Notes: generated by a model from the letters alone, not told the origin. Numbered from the stretch's first letter, positions 43,794 through 56,544 are shown. The stretch is DNA of 64,000 nt from Echria macrotheca (GCA_030411725.1 MU839830.1:496001-560000), one strand, 5' to 3'. A program made the numbers and translations.

Positions 43794-45078
43794 TGTTTCG
43801 GTTTGTTTGTGTCCTTCCCTCTGCTTTTCTCTTGCTCGTTTCCCCCTCTCTCTGGGTCAAGGTATTCTTTGGTTTTTTGGTGGTGGTGTCCTTCAAGCTT
43901 GACGACCTTGTCCAGGGCTCGGATCTCGATAATGCAAGAGAGACAAAAGAAATTGTTTAGCGTAATCAAGAGAATACGCAATGGAAGGCGATTGTTTTAA
44001 TTCATGAGCGGTAACTCGGGCTTGTCGGTCGTTCGTTCGATATGTCGGTATGGAGCAGGTCGGTTGGTGTGTGGGGAAAGTGCTTGAATTTGTGGCGCGT
44101 CGAGGTCGCGCGGTGCCGATACCCCGGACGCGTAAATTGGTGGGGCCAATGGGTCTAGACTTCCCCTCTAGGCCTCTACGGAACTTCCACCTCGGTAAAT
44201 TCATACTCCCTTTGCTGTGGTACTGCCTAACCACATACCGGATATACCATTATACGACGACTCTCCTTAAATCTCCGCCCTGTCTTGCTTTACTACCAAG
44301 TGAATAAGCAAGCTTGGCAAGGCACCAAACATATCCATGATCGCCAATGTTCTCGAAACCGACCCATAAAATCTCACATCCGGCTACCATCCGATAACCA
44401 CTTCAGACGTTACCTTCACAACAGCTCCGAGCTCAGACGGACCGCTCCGGAGAGATTCCCCCTTTCACCTTTGGACCGCCTACTCCGGAAGTAACCCCCA
44501 CGACAACCAGGTCAGCCCCAACCGCAGCATCCCGAATCCGTTCTGCGTCCGCTCGGACGCTCAGCGTTTCAAGACCGGCGCTCCGGAGTATCCTATTCGA
44601 CCACGGAATGCAGGCACCAAAAAGCAAACATAACCTTGGTTAACCTTGTTTCCCTAGGAAAAAGGACTGTTGACAGTCTAGCTTTGCAATGTGTGGAGTA
44701 CATACAGCCTACAAATGTAGCTAATGATACACAGAAAAAAGTCCGCTTTGCGGACACTGCTTCAGACTTTCGACTTCAAAAATGGTCGATGTCTATCTTT
44801 CCACCTGGACATGCTCGACGGCATGTGCAATGAATAATTCGAGGCTCAGATGCCAATGCACCTCCGTCAAACCATTCCATCCGGGGTATATCCGTCGTCT
44901 CTCATCAATCGTCACCAGTCATCCGTCCCGTTACCCATCATGCCAAGTGCTGTCTGGTGACTTACAGCAAACCCGCCACAAGAAAAGAAAAGGTAGGCGA
45001 TGCGTTGCATCTCAAGCTCCGGCGCCTATGCGCGTGTAGAATGCAGTGAAGTAGAATGGGTGCAAGTAAAAAAGCTGC
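43794..45078. other. Intergenic region
   Basis: The left half is the DPB4 promoter and 5' UTR, and the right end is the 3' flank of the surface protein gene. Open frames are short and unconvincing. Nothing else is recognised. Confidence 0.55.
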
Positions 45079-46482
45079 TCATCCAATGGCCCGGCCGATT
45101 TCCTGACCGGCTAGTAATGGCCGCGGTGAGAGACCGCCGCTGAAGACGCTCTCATCGCTAAATGACAAGCGAGGCGGGATAGATGACGATGAGTATACTC
45201 GTGAATGCCCGTAGCTGCGCGGGACATAGTCGTGTGAGTGGCGTTGAGCGAAATCTAGCTCTGGGCCGTATGCGTAGTCACCAAAGCTTCGGGTGCTACT
45301 CCTCGAACTCCTCGTCCGAAGGTGGCGACGGTGTGATGATGCACCAGGGGGTAGCTTCGAAAGTCGTGAGGTTTGTCGCTTCGGGCTCGGCACGAACGGT
45401 TCGTCGCCGGGAATCGATTCGTCTGTCAATCCCACCCGAGCGTTGGGTGCTTTGGCTTGCACCGGCGGTGGTGGGAGCACCTTCTCAAAGCTCATCTTGT
45501 ATGGCGGCGTCACAGCATGACCAGAATCATGCGATACGAAAGACCAGGGCGAGTTCTCTGTCGACTGGCGGTATGAGCCTTGGCTGTGCGGATTGGAATA
45601 CACAATCACGCTCGGCGGTTTCCGGAACGAGCTGGTCGAAGGATTCTTGGAGTGGGATATCCTTTCGCTCTCGCTTTGACGTCCTGCCGCAGCTCCGACC
45701 ATGGCTACCATTCCAGCCGTTGCCCCAAACCCAACTCCCCCAGCAGCGCCATCACCAGTCAAAGGCGTCTTTTCGGTCCGAGGTACCTTCCACGTGGCGA
45801 TCTCGTCGTCGTCGATGGGCGAAACACCGCGTGCGAAGGGGAATCGACCTTTCCGGTACTTCCTACATGCGAATACCGTCCCGAGGATGAGGAGCAACCC
45901 GACAACCGAGAGCACGGTGCTCAGAGTGATAACAAGCGTCCTGTTGCTTCCGGTGCCACTAGAGCTGCTGTCCCGAGACCCTGTGTCCCGTGACGAATCG
46001 GTTGCGGTAGGCGAAGTCCCGGTTAAGGTTGGCATATCGTTGACACGGGTGTCAGCTCCCGTCTGCACACCTGATCCCGCGGTCGTGTCTTCCGGCGGAG
46101 AACTCCCTGGAGGTGGTGGCGGAAGAGGAGTCGACAAGGGAGTAGTAGATGCCGAATCAGTGGTGAGAGGTAGTCTCGGCGAACTGGTGCTAACACTGAC
46201 GGTCACCGATAGCTGAGTCGTCACTGTCACGGTTGGTGGAGGCCTAGGGAGAAGAGCTGAGAGCGGAAGGGCAGGTCCTGAAGGCCAGAGAGTTAGCACT
46301 GGTATCGGCGGTATATGCGGAACCCACGGTGGTGCCGGCCGGCCCCCCCAGTTTCTCTCCCTACCTCGAAGGTCCGCGGAAAGATCCTGGCGGGCGCCCA
46401 ACACCACAGCCTGGGTAGGCCGGACGAGCACGCCAGAGCATGCTGCCACTGCCGCTGCCACCAGCAACTTGACGGAGAACAT
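45079..46482 (-). CDS. Mid2-like cell-surface protein with single TM helix
   Basis: The first ATG in frame is at 46482 and gives 467 residues as one exon. A good 87-nt intron (46364-46278: GTAGGG, branch GCTAAC, acceptor TTCAG) can be removed in frame, giving 438. The order is a signal peptide (1-25, MFSVKLLVAAAVAACSG...), a Ser/Thr/Pro-rich ectodomain likely to be O-mannosylated (about 80-180), and a TM helix (183-205, LVITLSTVLSVVGLLLILGT). A cytosolic tail follows, with CRKYRKGRFPFARGVSPIDD and then Ser-rich segments. The design is that of fungal wall-stress sensors and similar surface proteins (Mid2/Wsc type), but there is no WSC domain, so a sensor role is only inferred. The GRFPFARGVSPIDDDEIATW motif just inside the membrane is its most distinctive part. 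Confidence 0.82.
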   Translation of the reverse strand: MFSVKLLVAAAVAACSGVLVRPTQAVVLGARQDLSADLRGRERNWGGRPAPPWVPHIPPIPVLTLWPSGPALPLSALLPRPPPTVTVTTQLSVTVSVSTSSPRLPLTTDSASTTPLSTPLPPPPPGSSPPEDTTAGSGVQTGADTRVNDMPTLTGTSPTATDSSRDTGSRDSSSSGTGSNRTLVITLSTVLSVVGLLLILGTVFACRKYRKGRFPFARGVSPIDDDEIATWKVPRTEKTPLTGDGAAGGVGFGATAGMVAMVGAAAGRQSESERISHSKNPSTSSFRKPPSVIVYSNPHSQGSYRQSTENSPWSFVSHDSGHAVTPPYKMSFEKVLPPPPVQAKAPNARVGLTDESIPGDEPFVPSPKRQTSRLSKLPPGASSHRRHLRTRSSRSSTRSFGDYAYGPELDFAQRHSHDYVPRSYGHSRVYSSSSIPPRLSFSDESVFSGGLSPRPLLAGQEIGRAIG

Positions 46483-49400
46483 GTTCGTGCTCGCCAAAGA
46501 GGCAAGAGCAGCAAGGAGGCAGCTTAGCCCGCCATCGGGCAGTTCAAGCCCCGGCTGGTCTGCCAAGCACAGAGACAGAGAAACTAAAGAAGCTTTGGGG
46601 AGACAAACATGGAGGTGGTGGGACTACGTTGGGCGGAGGCGAGGCGACGCCAGGTATTTGACGGTCATCAGTCCGGCGGCCGAAGCCTCTCGATATCGGC
46701 AAGGTCTTAGAAATTGAGCTTCCGGTCGCCTATATGCGGGACGTGACGCCGGGTCGAAGCTCTCGAGGGACGGGCTGGACACCAGGAAAAACGGGTGGCC
46801 AAGCTACCGAGCTCAGAGGAAGAAATCGAAGGCACGAGGAGCCCGCGAGATAATATACAACATAGTGTGCTCGAGCACCGACAAGGGCCCCGGGACGGCT
46901 GCTAAGAAGAGCGGGACCCAAGCACACCATGCCGCCGTCAACAGGTAGTGTTTGCTCCGCTACTGCACGGCGCCCAAATTGCTGGTCTGCTGTAGTGGTT
47001 GCAGCTGGAGAAGAGTGTGGTTGGCCGGCAGAGACGATGGCTGCTGCTGCTGCGATCGGCCATGACAGAAAGAGCAAAAAGCTTGGCCGGGACCAGGGGG
47101 GGAGGGTACGCAGGTACTCGCCAACGCCACATGGGTTAGTTAGCGGACGCCCTGGTCCGGGCGCTGGACAGCGCAAGGGGCTGTCAGACAAGGAGGGGCT
47201 CTGTGAAGGAGGGGGATCGCCGCCCCACCGCCCGCCGAGTCGCTTCCTCTTTACCCACAGCACGGAGCATGAACGTGGAGACAGCTTCAAGAAGATCATA
47301 GTGTGCAAATCGCTCAGCGAGTATACTCCACGGCCGAGGCTCCAAGGCATAGCTGATGCGCTCGGGCAAGCGTGTCGATAGAGCGTCGTCGCCGCCAATA
47401 GTGGCCGCCGCCGGCTCTCGGCTACGGGAAGCTGTCAAAAAGGGGGGCTGGTGAACGACTGCTCCAGGCCCAGCATCCTGTGCTGCAGACGCCGCATCTG
47501 CCCAAGTCCGCCGGTTGAGCTGGAATGGCGGTGTTTCAAAGCTGTCGACAGAGCCTCTCCGACAGCGGTGAGCGGCTTTCTCAGCAATCCTTCTCAGCGG
47601 CGAAGCTGACGACGGAAGCCTGGAAGCAAAGCATCGGTCGACTTGCTGCATTCGCGAGTCTGGAAGGCTTCCCGGTTCGCGATACAGGATCTTCCTGGTC
47701 GGAATCCAGTCTCGATTGAGCAGGCAAAGCTGACTGGATGACAGAAGGGCGTTCCTGAAACAGTGGCCCGTCTTGTCGTGGACGGCAGTGATTGGCTCTG
47801 CCGGCTACCAAAGTTCGCAGCGGGCCTTTCTAGGAGGCTTCCAAGGCTACCAACTCCGGTGTGACGCTGCAAGGCACCGCGATCCGGCCAATGCCACAGC
47901 GGAAGAGGAAAACGGCGTTCGCAGCAATGGGCCGTCACCCAATGCCGACATTCGTGCAACCCAGCAAAGGAGCCGGAGATTTAGAGATCACTATCGCGTC
48001 AGTCCAACTCTGATCGGTCCATGTCGGCGAAGCGCCGCCAACAGGTTGCTTACTCTGGGCTGTGCATTATCGTTCTGATCCAGAGTCAAGATGCAAATAT
48101 CCCTTGCGTTCCCCTCCTGGTCTCCGCGCTGGGGGTAATTCTCCCCGCCTGCCAAGTTGGACTTCGGCCCTTACCGAAAAGGAGGGCCCGTGCTCGCTGA
48201 CGTTTCAACGCCGAGCCACAAGTCGTTCCCCGCTGTCCAGTCAATGACAGGAGAGCTGGTTTGGGTATCACTTATCGATTTCCCTTCCTTGGAACCAGAC
48301 ACCCTCCATCCTGCCAGCAGGAGATGACAAGAACGAGCGAGATGCGTGCTGGTCGACGTCTGGAGCCCCGCGGCCAGCTGCAAGGCGAGTGTCACTAGCG
48401 AAGCCACAAGTCTTCACATTCCTCGTTCCTGCATGACACTTGCCTGCCGGCCTGAATAGCCATGCCAATCACGATTTCTCAGGCCGCCTTTCCCGCACGT
48501 CGAGAGAGAATACCGATGCACAACCCGGTCACTGATTCTGTAGCTCGTGGAAAAAGGCTTACGGACGGAGACACGGAGCGGACGGAGCAGGTTTATCGGC
48601 GCCTAGCTGCTTCCGCTCTCACGGCCGTGCTCCGCAGGTGTCGGCTGCAGCGATCGGCTAGGCGGCCAATCAGTAGGGCTTCAAAACGAGCCATGGTTCC
48701 CAGTTCCTGATGGAGGCGCGCAGATGCAAAAATAACCGCCGTCCATGTCCGTGCTCTGCATCTCCAAGTCGTAATTTTGCGCACCCTTTCGAGATGGACT
48801 TGTCGTTATTGCCGGTTTCCCGCTATGAGGGCTTCTTGGTAGCGAATGTCTGCTTCCTCGGTTCCCGCGATCCTAAGCGCCGCCATGATGAATTATCTTA
48901 TCACGGGCGCATCACCAGATGGCGTGAAGCAAGACGTTTGCTGGGACCCCCGCTTCCAAGGCTCCGAGATGACGAGCAGTTAGATAGGGGCGGATGTGGA
49001 AGTGGTTGCATGTCTCCACCGACAAGCTTGTTGACCGCCTCTTTGTCTTCTTCGAGCGAGTTTCGCACATGGTGGCCAACATACCCCGCCCGCCTTCGAC
49101 GAGGACGATACACGCTACAAACTCGCACGCTCTCCCTGCATAGCGACTATTGGCCGCAGTCGACTGGCTGCCCGCACTTGTCGAGGGGGGAGGGTTGCAC
49201 AATCACGCACCCACGTCCTCCCTCCTCCCACACCACAACCCACATCCGCACCCGCAACCCACAAAGACGGCGACGCAGGAATCTGCAGGCTCTCATGCGG
49301 GCCTGAGCCCCGCGCAATTGGGCCGTCGTGACCTGGGGACGGATGACGCGCATCGCCCGTTCATAACCCCAGCATAAATATCGACGCGGGAAAGCAGCCA

Positions 49401-51402
49401 TCTCGTCGTCGCAGATCTCAGCACCGAGCGGCATCATATGTGCGATATATCGCTCGTGGTGTGTGGCTTTGTCGGCCGACAAAAAACATGTTGGTTGTCT
49501 ATCGGGGAGGTAGGTAGCTTCAGCCAGGCTGAGTGAAGGATGTGGTTGCCCCTCCACCCCCGATGAGGTGCAGGTGTCGTTGCTGCCCAAAAACGGCCGA
49601 AAAGAGTGGCATCTTTCTTTCGTCCGGTAGTCTGGGTCGAGGGTTGGCTAGTGCCAGCGAACCACTTTCTCACCTAATCCGAGGGATTCAAAGAGTTCTC
49701 ACTCGACAAATCATAGCCGGTAGGCAGGGTCTCCGAACAAAGTCCCCCCTGGATCACGCCGCGGCCCGGTTCTTCTGTCCCTGGCCCTGAGGCCGGGTTC
49801 AGCCCAGAAAGCTCCGACTGGACCGAGGGGGTTGCGATGCTCAGTGACGTGGTCGCCGCTGTCAGGCCCGCGAGGCTGCCGGTCGGGCCAATCAGGTGTA
49901 GTAGACGGCTGGCTGCGGGAGGGAGGGTGTGGAGAGCGGGAAGGCTTATTTTGAGCTTCAAGGGCCCTCTGTGCCATCAGTGGTTCACCAGGCGGGGTGC
50001 GTTGTCAATGCCGAATGATGAGCTCTTCGAATAACTCCGACGCCGTTTGCTCGTTTGCAGATTCCATCTCGACACCGCCAAGCCACATGGGCATGTTAAG
50101 GCTGTTTGGGTACGGCACACGCGTCGATGGAGCCGGCGGATACGATTGGCCGGGCACTCGCCAACCTCATCTATCCGAGACCTCGGCCATCCACATGGCT
50201 TCGGTACTGACTATCGCTAGCCAGGCCAAGGGCTCTTCTACTATCACGGCCGCGGACAAGAGGTCTCGCTTCCAGGGACGGGAAAGGACCTTGGTGATGG
50301 GCCATGTGCAGAGTTGGCCTCGGAAGAGACCGATATGTGGACCAACCAAGATTTGGGGCTACGCGCTTCCTGGCAGTCGGGTGGCCATGTGAAGCATCGG
50401 AGTCAGGTCTCTCAGCCTTGCCTGGTGCGTATGTCGGTAGTCGGCGTACGCGTAGCACAACGGCGAAGCTAAGATGCTGTCTTGGTTGTCGGGCGACGAT
50501 CCGGTTGGAGACGTGTGCAACGCGGAAGCGGCTGGGTAACCGCTCTCCAGAGGGGTTACGTAACTGGGCCACAGTGATGGGAGTCAGTTCGAAACAATGT
50601 TGGTGATGAGTCGGCATCTGATCCGTCGGCGGCACAGCGACCTATGGCGGAGCTGCACAAGGCAGTGCTTGCCGAGGAGATGAGGCTGACTTGAAGAGCA
50701 TCTTGGATTGATGGAGTGCAGTACTGAACTTGAGCATGACTATGGTGGAGAGCTATGGTGGAGACAAGCTCGTAGAGACGGGGGAGCCGGAAATCGAGTT
50801 GCTTTGTGGACCAGGTATGACCGAGTAGTCGACCTGGTTTCTGAACTCCATCATCAAGAACCACTGCCCTCTGGAGGGGTTTCAGCGCACGGGACCCGAA
50901 CACTGAACTTGGACCTGGGAGTCTAGAGTTTAAGCCGATATGAAGCTGAGGTTATTCGAAGAGAGCCCTGCCGCTAGACTTAGCTCAGTCGACGTTTAGC
51001 AACTCGGCCCGCAATGTGGCATCTCTGGAAATGACTTGCAAATAAACCCCCAGCATCAGCTGATCTCGGCTTCCATGGGCTATCTTGGGTTATCTGTCAT
51101 GTTTATCAACCAAGTGAAGACAGGGCCGACCTCGGGGCATAGAATAACTAAGTTACAGTGTTAGTGGCAATATCCGTGTAAGTCGATTGGCCAATGGCTG
51201 CCCCACCCAGCTAAAGCCGCGACAAAGCGATCCAATGTCTCGTGCAGGTCGATGCAATTCGCATCCCAAGAGAATCGATAAAGAATCGATTGGACAATGG
51301 AAAGAGGGGCTGCTTCCGAGGTCATTTGACGTCAACGTCAGCTCGAGAATAAATATCGACACTGTTCGCGGGCTCGGGGCTGTTTACTCTCCTTCAACCA
51401 AA
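46483..51402. other. Gene-free region, 4.9 kb
   Basis: I could not build any gene here on either strand. Open frames are many because of the GC content, but they lack domain motifs, protein-like composition or consistent splice signals. The left end is the upstream region of the surface protein gene and the right end, with a CT-rich leader, that of the P5C dehydrogenase gene. Long promoters or non-coding transcripts are possible. Confidence 0.5.
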
Positions 51403-53219
51403 ATGACATCGCGTCTGGTGCGGCCGCTATCGCTCCAATCCCGTCTCGCAAGCACAGCTTCTCTTGTTGGGAAACCCAGGACAAATTCATTCCATTCGCG
51501 ATTCTCGAGAGGCAACATGGTGACAATTGCGACATTCAAGATCCCGCGGGTGACCAACGAGCCCAATGTGAGCATTCTGAAGCAATCGGCAGGCAATGAC
51601 TAACCGGACAGCACCACTATGCCAAAGGCTCCGAGCAGAGGTCCGGCTTGACGGCCGCGGTCGAGAGCATGCTGAAAAAGGGGCCATTGGAGATACCCCT
51701 GGTCATCGGGGGCAAGGAGGTCCGGACATCATCCACAGGTACCCAGGTCAACCCGGCCGACCACAAGACCACCATCGCCACGTACTCGCAGGCGTCGCCC
51801 GAGGACGTTAGCAACGCCATCGATGCCGCCCTGGCTGCCAAGTCCGACTGGGAGTCGCTGCCGTTTGCCGACCGCGCCGCCATCTTCCTCAAGGCTGCCG
51901 ACCTGATCAGCACCAAGTACCGATACCCGTTGATGGCCGCCACCATGCTGGGACAGGGCAAGAATGCTTGGCAGGCCGAGATCGACGCCGCCGCCGAGCT
52001 GTGCGACTTTCTGCGATTTAATGTGCAGTTCGCCGAGGAGATGTACGCCGTACAGCCTGCCCATAACTCGCCGGGAGTGTGGAATCGCGTCGAGTACCGA
52101 CCTCTCGAGGGGTTTGTGTATGCTGTGACCCCCTTCAATTTCACTGCCATCGCCGGCAACCTGCCCGGGCTGCCGGCGCTGCTAGGCAACGTGGTGGTGT
52201 GGAAGCCAAGCGACTACGCCATTGCCAGCAACTGGCTGCTGTACAACATCCTGGTCGAGGCTGGCCTGCCGCGGAACGTCATACAGTTCGTCCCTGGCCC
52301 GCCTGAGGAGGTGACCAAGGTTGTCCTCGGGCACCGCAAGCTGGCCGCGCTGCATTATACTGGAAGCACGGCCGTGTTCCGCAAGCTGTACGGACAGATC
52401 GGTGCGGGCATTGCTGAGGGCCGGTACCAGTCGTACCCGCGCATCGTGGGTGAGACAGGCGGCAAGAATTTTCACCTGATTCATGCCTCGGCCGACATTG
52501 ACAACGCCGTGCGACAGACGGTCCGCGGCGCGTTCGAGTATCAAGGTCAAAAGTGCAGCGCTACATCGCGCCTGTACGTGCCGGCGTCCATGTGGCCCGA
52601 GTTTAAGAAGAAGCTAGTCGCCGAGACGGAGAAGTTGAGCGTCGGTAACCCGGTCGACCACCAGCACTTTATCGGGCCCGTGATCCACTCGGCGTCCTTC
52701 AAGAAGCTGTCAGGCATGATTGACGAGGCCAAGAACGACAGCGGCGTCGAGTTGCTGACGGGTGGTTCGTATGACGACAGCAAGGGATACTTTGTCAACC
52801 CGACCATCTACGTCTGCAAGGACGCGTCCCACAAGCTCTTCTCGACCGAGCTGTTCGGGCCCATCCTCGCAGTATATGTATATGACGACACGAAGGACCC
52901 AGTCGCCGCGTTCGGGGACGTGTGCAAGCTGGTGGACCGCACGTCCGACTATGCGCTGACGGGGTCCGTGTTTGCGGCGGACCGCGCGGCTGTCCGGTTT
53001 GCCGAGGATAAGCTCAGGAACTCGGCGGGCAATTTCTATGTGAATTGTAAGAGCACCGGCGCCGTGGTCGGGCAGCAGCCGTTTGGTGGGGCGAGGGCAA
53101 GCGGGACGAATGATAAGGCGGGGAGCGCGAGCATCATGGGGCGGTTTGTGAGCATGAGGAGTATCAAGGAGGAGTTTGGGGCGCTGGGGGTGGTTGGGTA
53201 TCCGAGTAATGATGTGTAA
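51403..53219 (+). CDS. PUT2: Delta-1-pyrroline-5-carboxylate dehydrogenase
   Basis: Two exons (51403-51567 and 51612-53219) encode 590 residues; the 44-nt intron has GTGAGC, a CTAAC branch site and acceptor CAG. Residues 1-40 are an Arg/Ser-rich mitochondrial presequence (MTSRLVRPLSLQSRLASTAS...). The aldehyde dehydrogenase fold follows: VTPFNFTAIAGNLPG and VVVWKPSDYA for NAD binding, HYTGST, ETGGKN with the general base Glu336, and EYQGQKCSATSRLYVP with the catalytic Cys370. ELFGPILAVYVYDD and GQQPFGGARASGTNDKAG complete the family pattern. The enzyme oxidises glutamate semialdehyde (from P5C) to glutamate in the mitochondrial matrix, the second step of proline use. Length and motifs agree with fungal P5CDH (yeast Put2, Aspergillus PrnC). 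No proline-catabolic neighbour is present, unlike the prn cluster of Aspergillus. Confidence 0.95.
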
Positions 53220-53859
53220 GTTGGTGGGGGGAGAAAATAATGAGGAGAATCGGTGGTTCAGGGGTGTCTAGGAGAAGAGAAGAAGGATGTTATGAGCAGT
53301 TTGGCAGCGAGCATATCATGAGCTATGACATAGATTTTACTCTTGATGAATACAGAATGCATTGGTTTGGTACCACAGTTGGATTTTGTGCGCGGCGGAC
53401 TGATGTCACCACTTCTTATTTCTTTGTTTTTACTTGTAGGCAAACTGGTCATACTGATGAGGCTATTCAGAGCCAACCAGCAACCAATGTAGCAAAAACA
53501 GATAGATAGATGACTTGGCCCAGCAAAAGCTGATGTGCCAGCTCTTACTCCAATACACACACAGACAGACACACACAACAGTCTGCGAAGCGCCGCTCAG
53601 CTCAGCCAGCTGCTTGGGGTTTTCAGCCGTGGGAATAGAATGCCCCCGTGTCAGAAACCAGAGTGATCGGAGGGGATCATGGCTTAGATAGTGAAGCGTG
53701 TCGGCCTGAGCTGCCTACTGCCTGCTTAGGTACACATTTCCTAGATCTAGGACCTAGATACTGGAACGGGAGCGAAGCTGGGGGGTTCTCTCTCTGTTTA
53801 GCTTGATTTGTCGCAGCTGCTCTGATATCCATTAAATATCTATTGACGCCTGATCTAGA

Positions 53860-54345
53860 CTAGACTAATTCTAGAGCGGCAGTATGCCCCGTTTCCGTTG
53901 TGATGCGATGTGATGGCTGAGATGGCGAGGGCGAGGTCTCGGTTCCCGGAGCTTTTCGTACGAGTTGTTGTGGGCGTGAGGGTCTCCGGCGATAAAATAT
54001 TCGAAGCGGGCGTTTTCGCTTGTGCCGCGTGGTTAGGGAGTCAGAGAGGGCCAGGCAGGTAGCCTCCTCGCAATATGGTTCAAACTGCTCGCTTTCTGTT
54101 GGGGGGTGGGGTTGGGTTTGTTTTGGGCCTACTATGCCGGGGGTGACGGGGACCAAGGTACGTAGCAACTGTCTGTCTAGCTGAGTAGTTATGTGGTAGT
54201 TTTGTGTTTCTGCCGTTGATGGCGGGACTTTGGACGGAGGCATTGCATTTTTGGCACCGGGTTTTGTTTTGGAACAAGTCTGGACATGAGCACGAGGGCT
54301 CGTTGGGGGGATCGGATAGAGCCAGGAAGACACGCGGGCGGACAT
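53860..54345 (-). other. Uncertain open reading frame of 161 codons
   Basis: The frame starts with ATG (MSARVSSWLYPIPPTSPRAH) and encodes a basic, Pro/Thr/Ser-rich chain with a patch KRKRPLRIFYRRRPSR. There is no domain, no membrane helix and no neighbour that helps. It could be a lineage-specific gene or a chance frame in GC-rich sequence; I lean to chance. Confidence 0.25.
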
Positions 54346-54394
54346 GCTTTTGGATAGGTATTCGGTTGGGAATGTGCTCTCGTCGGTGTAGGTT

Positions 54395-54575
54395 GGGGGG
54401 GGGGGGGGGGGGGGGGGATTTGGAAAAAAAAATTGGATAAAAACGGTTAATTGAATTTATAAAATGGTTTTTACGGGTTTTTTGGGGTGGCCCAAACCTA
54501 AAGCAAAAAAACANNNNNNNNNNCCCCGCCGCCCCCCCCCCCCCCCCCCCCCCCCCCGCGCCCCCCCCCCCCCCG

Positions 54576-54612
<37 letters not shown>
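54395..54612. other. Assembly gap (10 N) between poly-G and poly-C
   Basis: A run of 23 G (54395-54417) is followed about 100 nt later by 10 N (54514-54523) and then about 90 nt of C with a few G (54524-54612). The layout is the same as at 14.2-14.45 kb: poly-G, about 95 nt of ordinary sequence, 10 N, long poly-C. This is best read as a sequencing or gap-filling artefact. Confidence 0.8.
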
Positions 54613-56544
54613 ATATTGGAAATCAAGATGGATTCTAACAGGATCTGTCATTTTATACTAGGTGATGACCGTATGTGTTGGGTATGCGCATACGTACTGC
54701 AGATACGACTTTTTCTCGAGAAGACACCTATAATCTGGCTGGGACGTCAAATAGAGGAGGGGTGATGCCTTACCCTGGATTATATATCTTGCCGACATTG
54801 GATGCGTGTCTACGGGATATCGACGGGTGTATTTGACCCAGACAGCGCGGGGGCTTGAAGGAATCCTATGTACACACATCAGAAACCCGGGGCATGAACG
54901 ACTCAGAGCGAAGAAAACCCGACGAAAGAGGCCCGATCTATTCCCAGGTGACGTTCAGATGACTGGCAAAACTCTGAAAAGGACCTGGGTATTTAGGTCT
55001 AGGATCGTGATCTAGACCTGGATAGACAAATACCAAGAACCAAGAAATAGTCGACCGGTCCAATGGGTTGGTGGTTGAGTACCCACAGTGACGTAGGGGA
55101 GAGAAAGACGGCTCTCCCAAGATGGTATCCCGTATTTTTTGAGTGATTCATATCATCAGGGTGCCTAATCAACATGTCAGGTGGCAGAGTCTATGATGGC
55201 GTCTTGTACCCATCTCCACCAAGGGAACAGACACCCAAAGCATCAACACATCAACAATACACAATTACACCATCTCATACACTCTTTCAAGATCCATTCA
55301 CAGTTTTCAAGCGGTCGGTGTAACAGCAAAAACGGGCCATAGGGTAAGGTAAGGTAAGAATAGGTAGATAAGTGTTAAAGCCCTTCCAACAACTAACTGA
55401 CTGGGTAACGAAAAAAACACGGCAAACTTCAACCAAAAACCACCACACTATCTTTGTGTGACCCCCCCTGATAACCTGAACCCAGCCCAAATTCCAAGGG
55501 GGTCGCCTCAACAAAGAAAACAACCAAGACACAGGACATGTTTCCCGTTTCCCAAAACTACCTACTACAAAAACAGTTGTAGAGCTGGAAACCTGCAGAT
55601 CAGAAGAGAACCACAGAGAATCACACAAAATCAAGAGGAGAGGGGGAGGAGGGAATTGAGGCAAGAGAAGGAGTTAAAAACACCGAGAAAAAATACCAGG
55701 AAAGAAAAGAAATGTAACTCCTCCAAATGCTGCCCTTGATGTAAGACGGCAACCCAGCAAAACAAATGTGTCAGATAAAATAGTCAAACACACATAACCA
55801 AACAAACAATCCCCCTAACCCGCCGCAAGAGAGAGAACAAATAACAAAGTTACAATAAAAATATTATCCCCAACCACCCCGTCCCCAAGAGCAACGACAG
55901 CGAAAGAAGAGAAATACAGAAGAAAAAGAAACTGCTGCCGTTGTAAGAAAAGAACGAACGAATGAATGCCCTTGTTTCCCACTTGCCCACAGAAATCCCC
56001 CCCGAGCCCAAATATGCTGAATCCTATCCCATCCCGACCCTAGTTGTGCGCGCAGAGAAGCCGACATTCCGTGTCCCCAGGTTCAAGTCCCCTCCAACCG
56101 TCTCATCGAGTCCGGCGAGTCCAGGGGTCGATCGCCGTAGGGTGATGATGCCTCTCATCCGATCAAACGAATGCAATGCAGGAGCATGGTATCAAAAACA
56201 ATGAAAAACGTCGGGTATGCTCAAGCGAGGAAAACGACACATAACCAAAAATACCAAACTGGCGAAGAACCGATGACGAGAAAGAAAAAACCTTGCCCCC
56301 GCGAAGCCCTGATGACCACCGCTGAAATATAACACAAAGGTATCATCGAACAAAAGAGCATGCTCTCCCCGAGACTCCTCTATACCGTGCCAGCCCAAAT
56401 GCGCAAGCCGCCATGCCCGGCCTAAAAGCAGATCGCCTCTCCACATTCAACCAAATCCTGGGTCCGCAAAGGCATGGCGTCTGGCCACCCGCTAACCAGT
56501 CAGCTTTGTGGCCAACCCCCACATCGGAAACGGCGGCATCTCGT

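Larger units (their letters stand above)
53220..56544. other. Intergenic region with a sequence gap
   Basis: This holds the 3' flank of P5C dehydrogenase, a gap with homopolymers (54395-54612), and the 3' flank of the Rsc7 gene. The minus-strand frame 54345-53860 is the longest with a proper ATG and is listed separately. The stretch 55300-56000 is A-rich and simple. No secure gene is seen. Confidence 0.55.

Noticed and set aside
46730..47398. Minus-strand open frame of 222 codons in the gene-free region
   Set aside because: No domain, and similar random frames exist on both strands.
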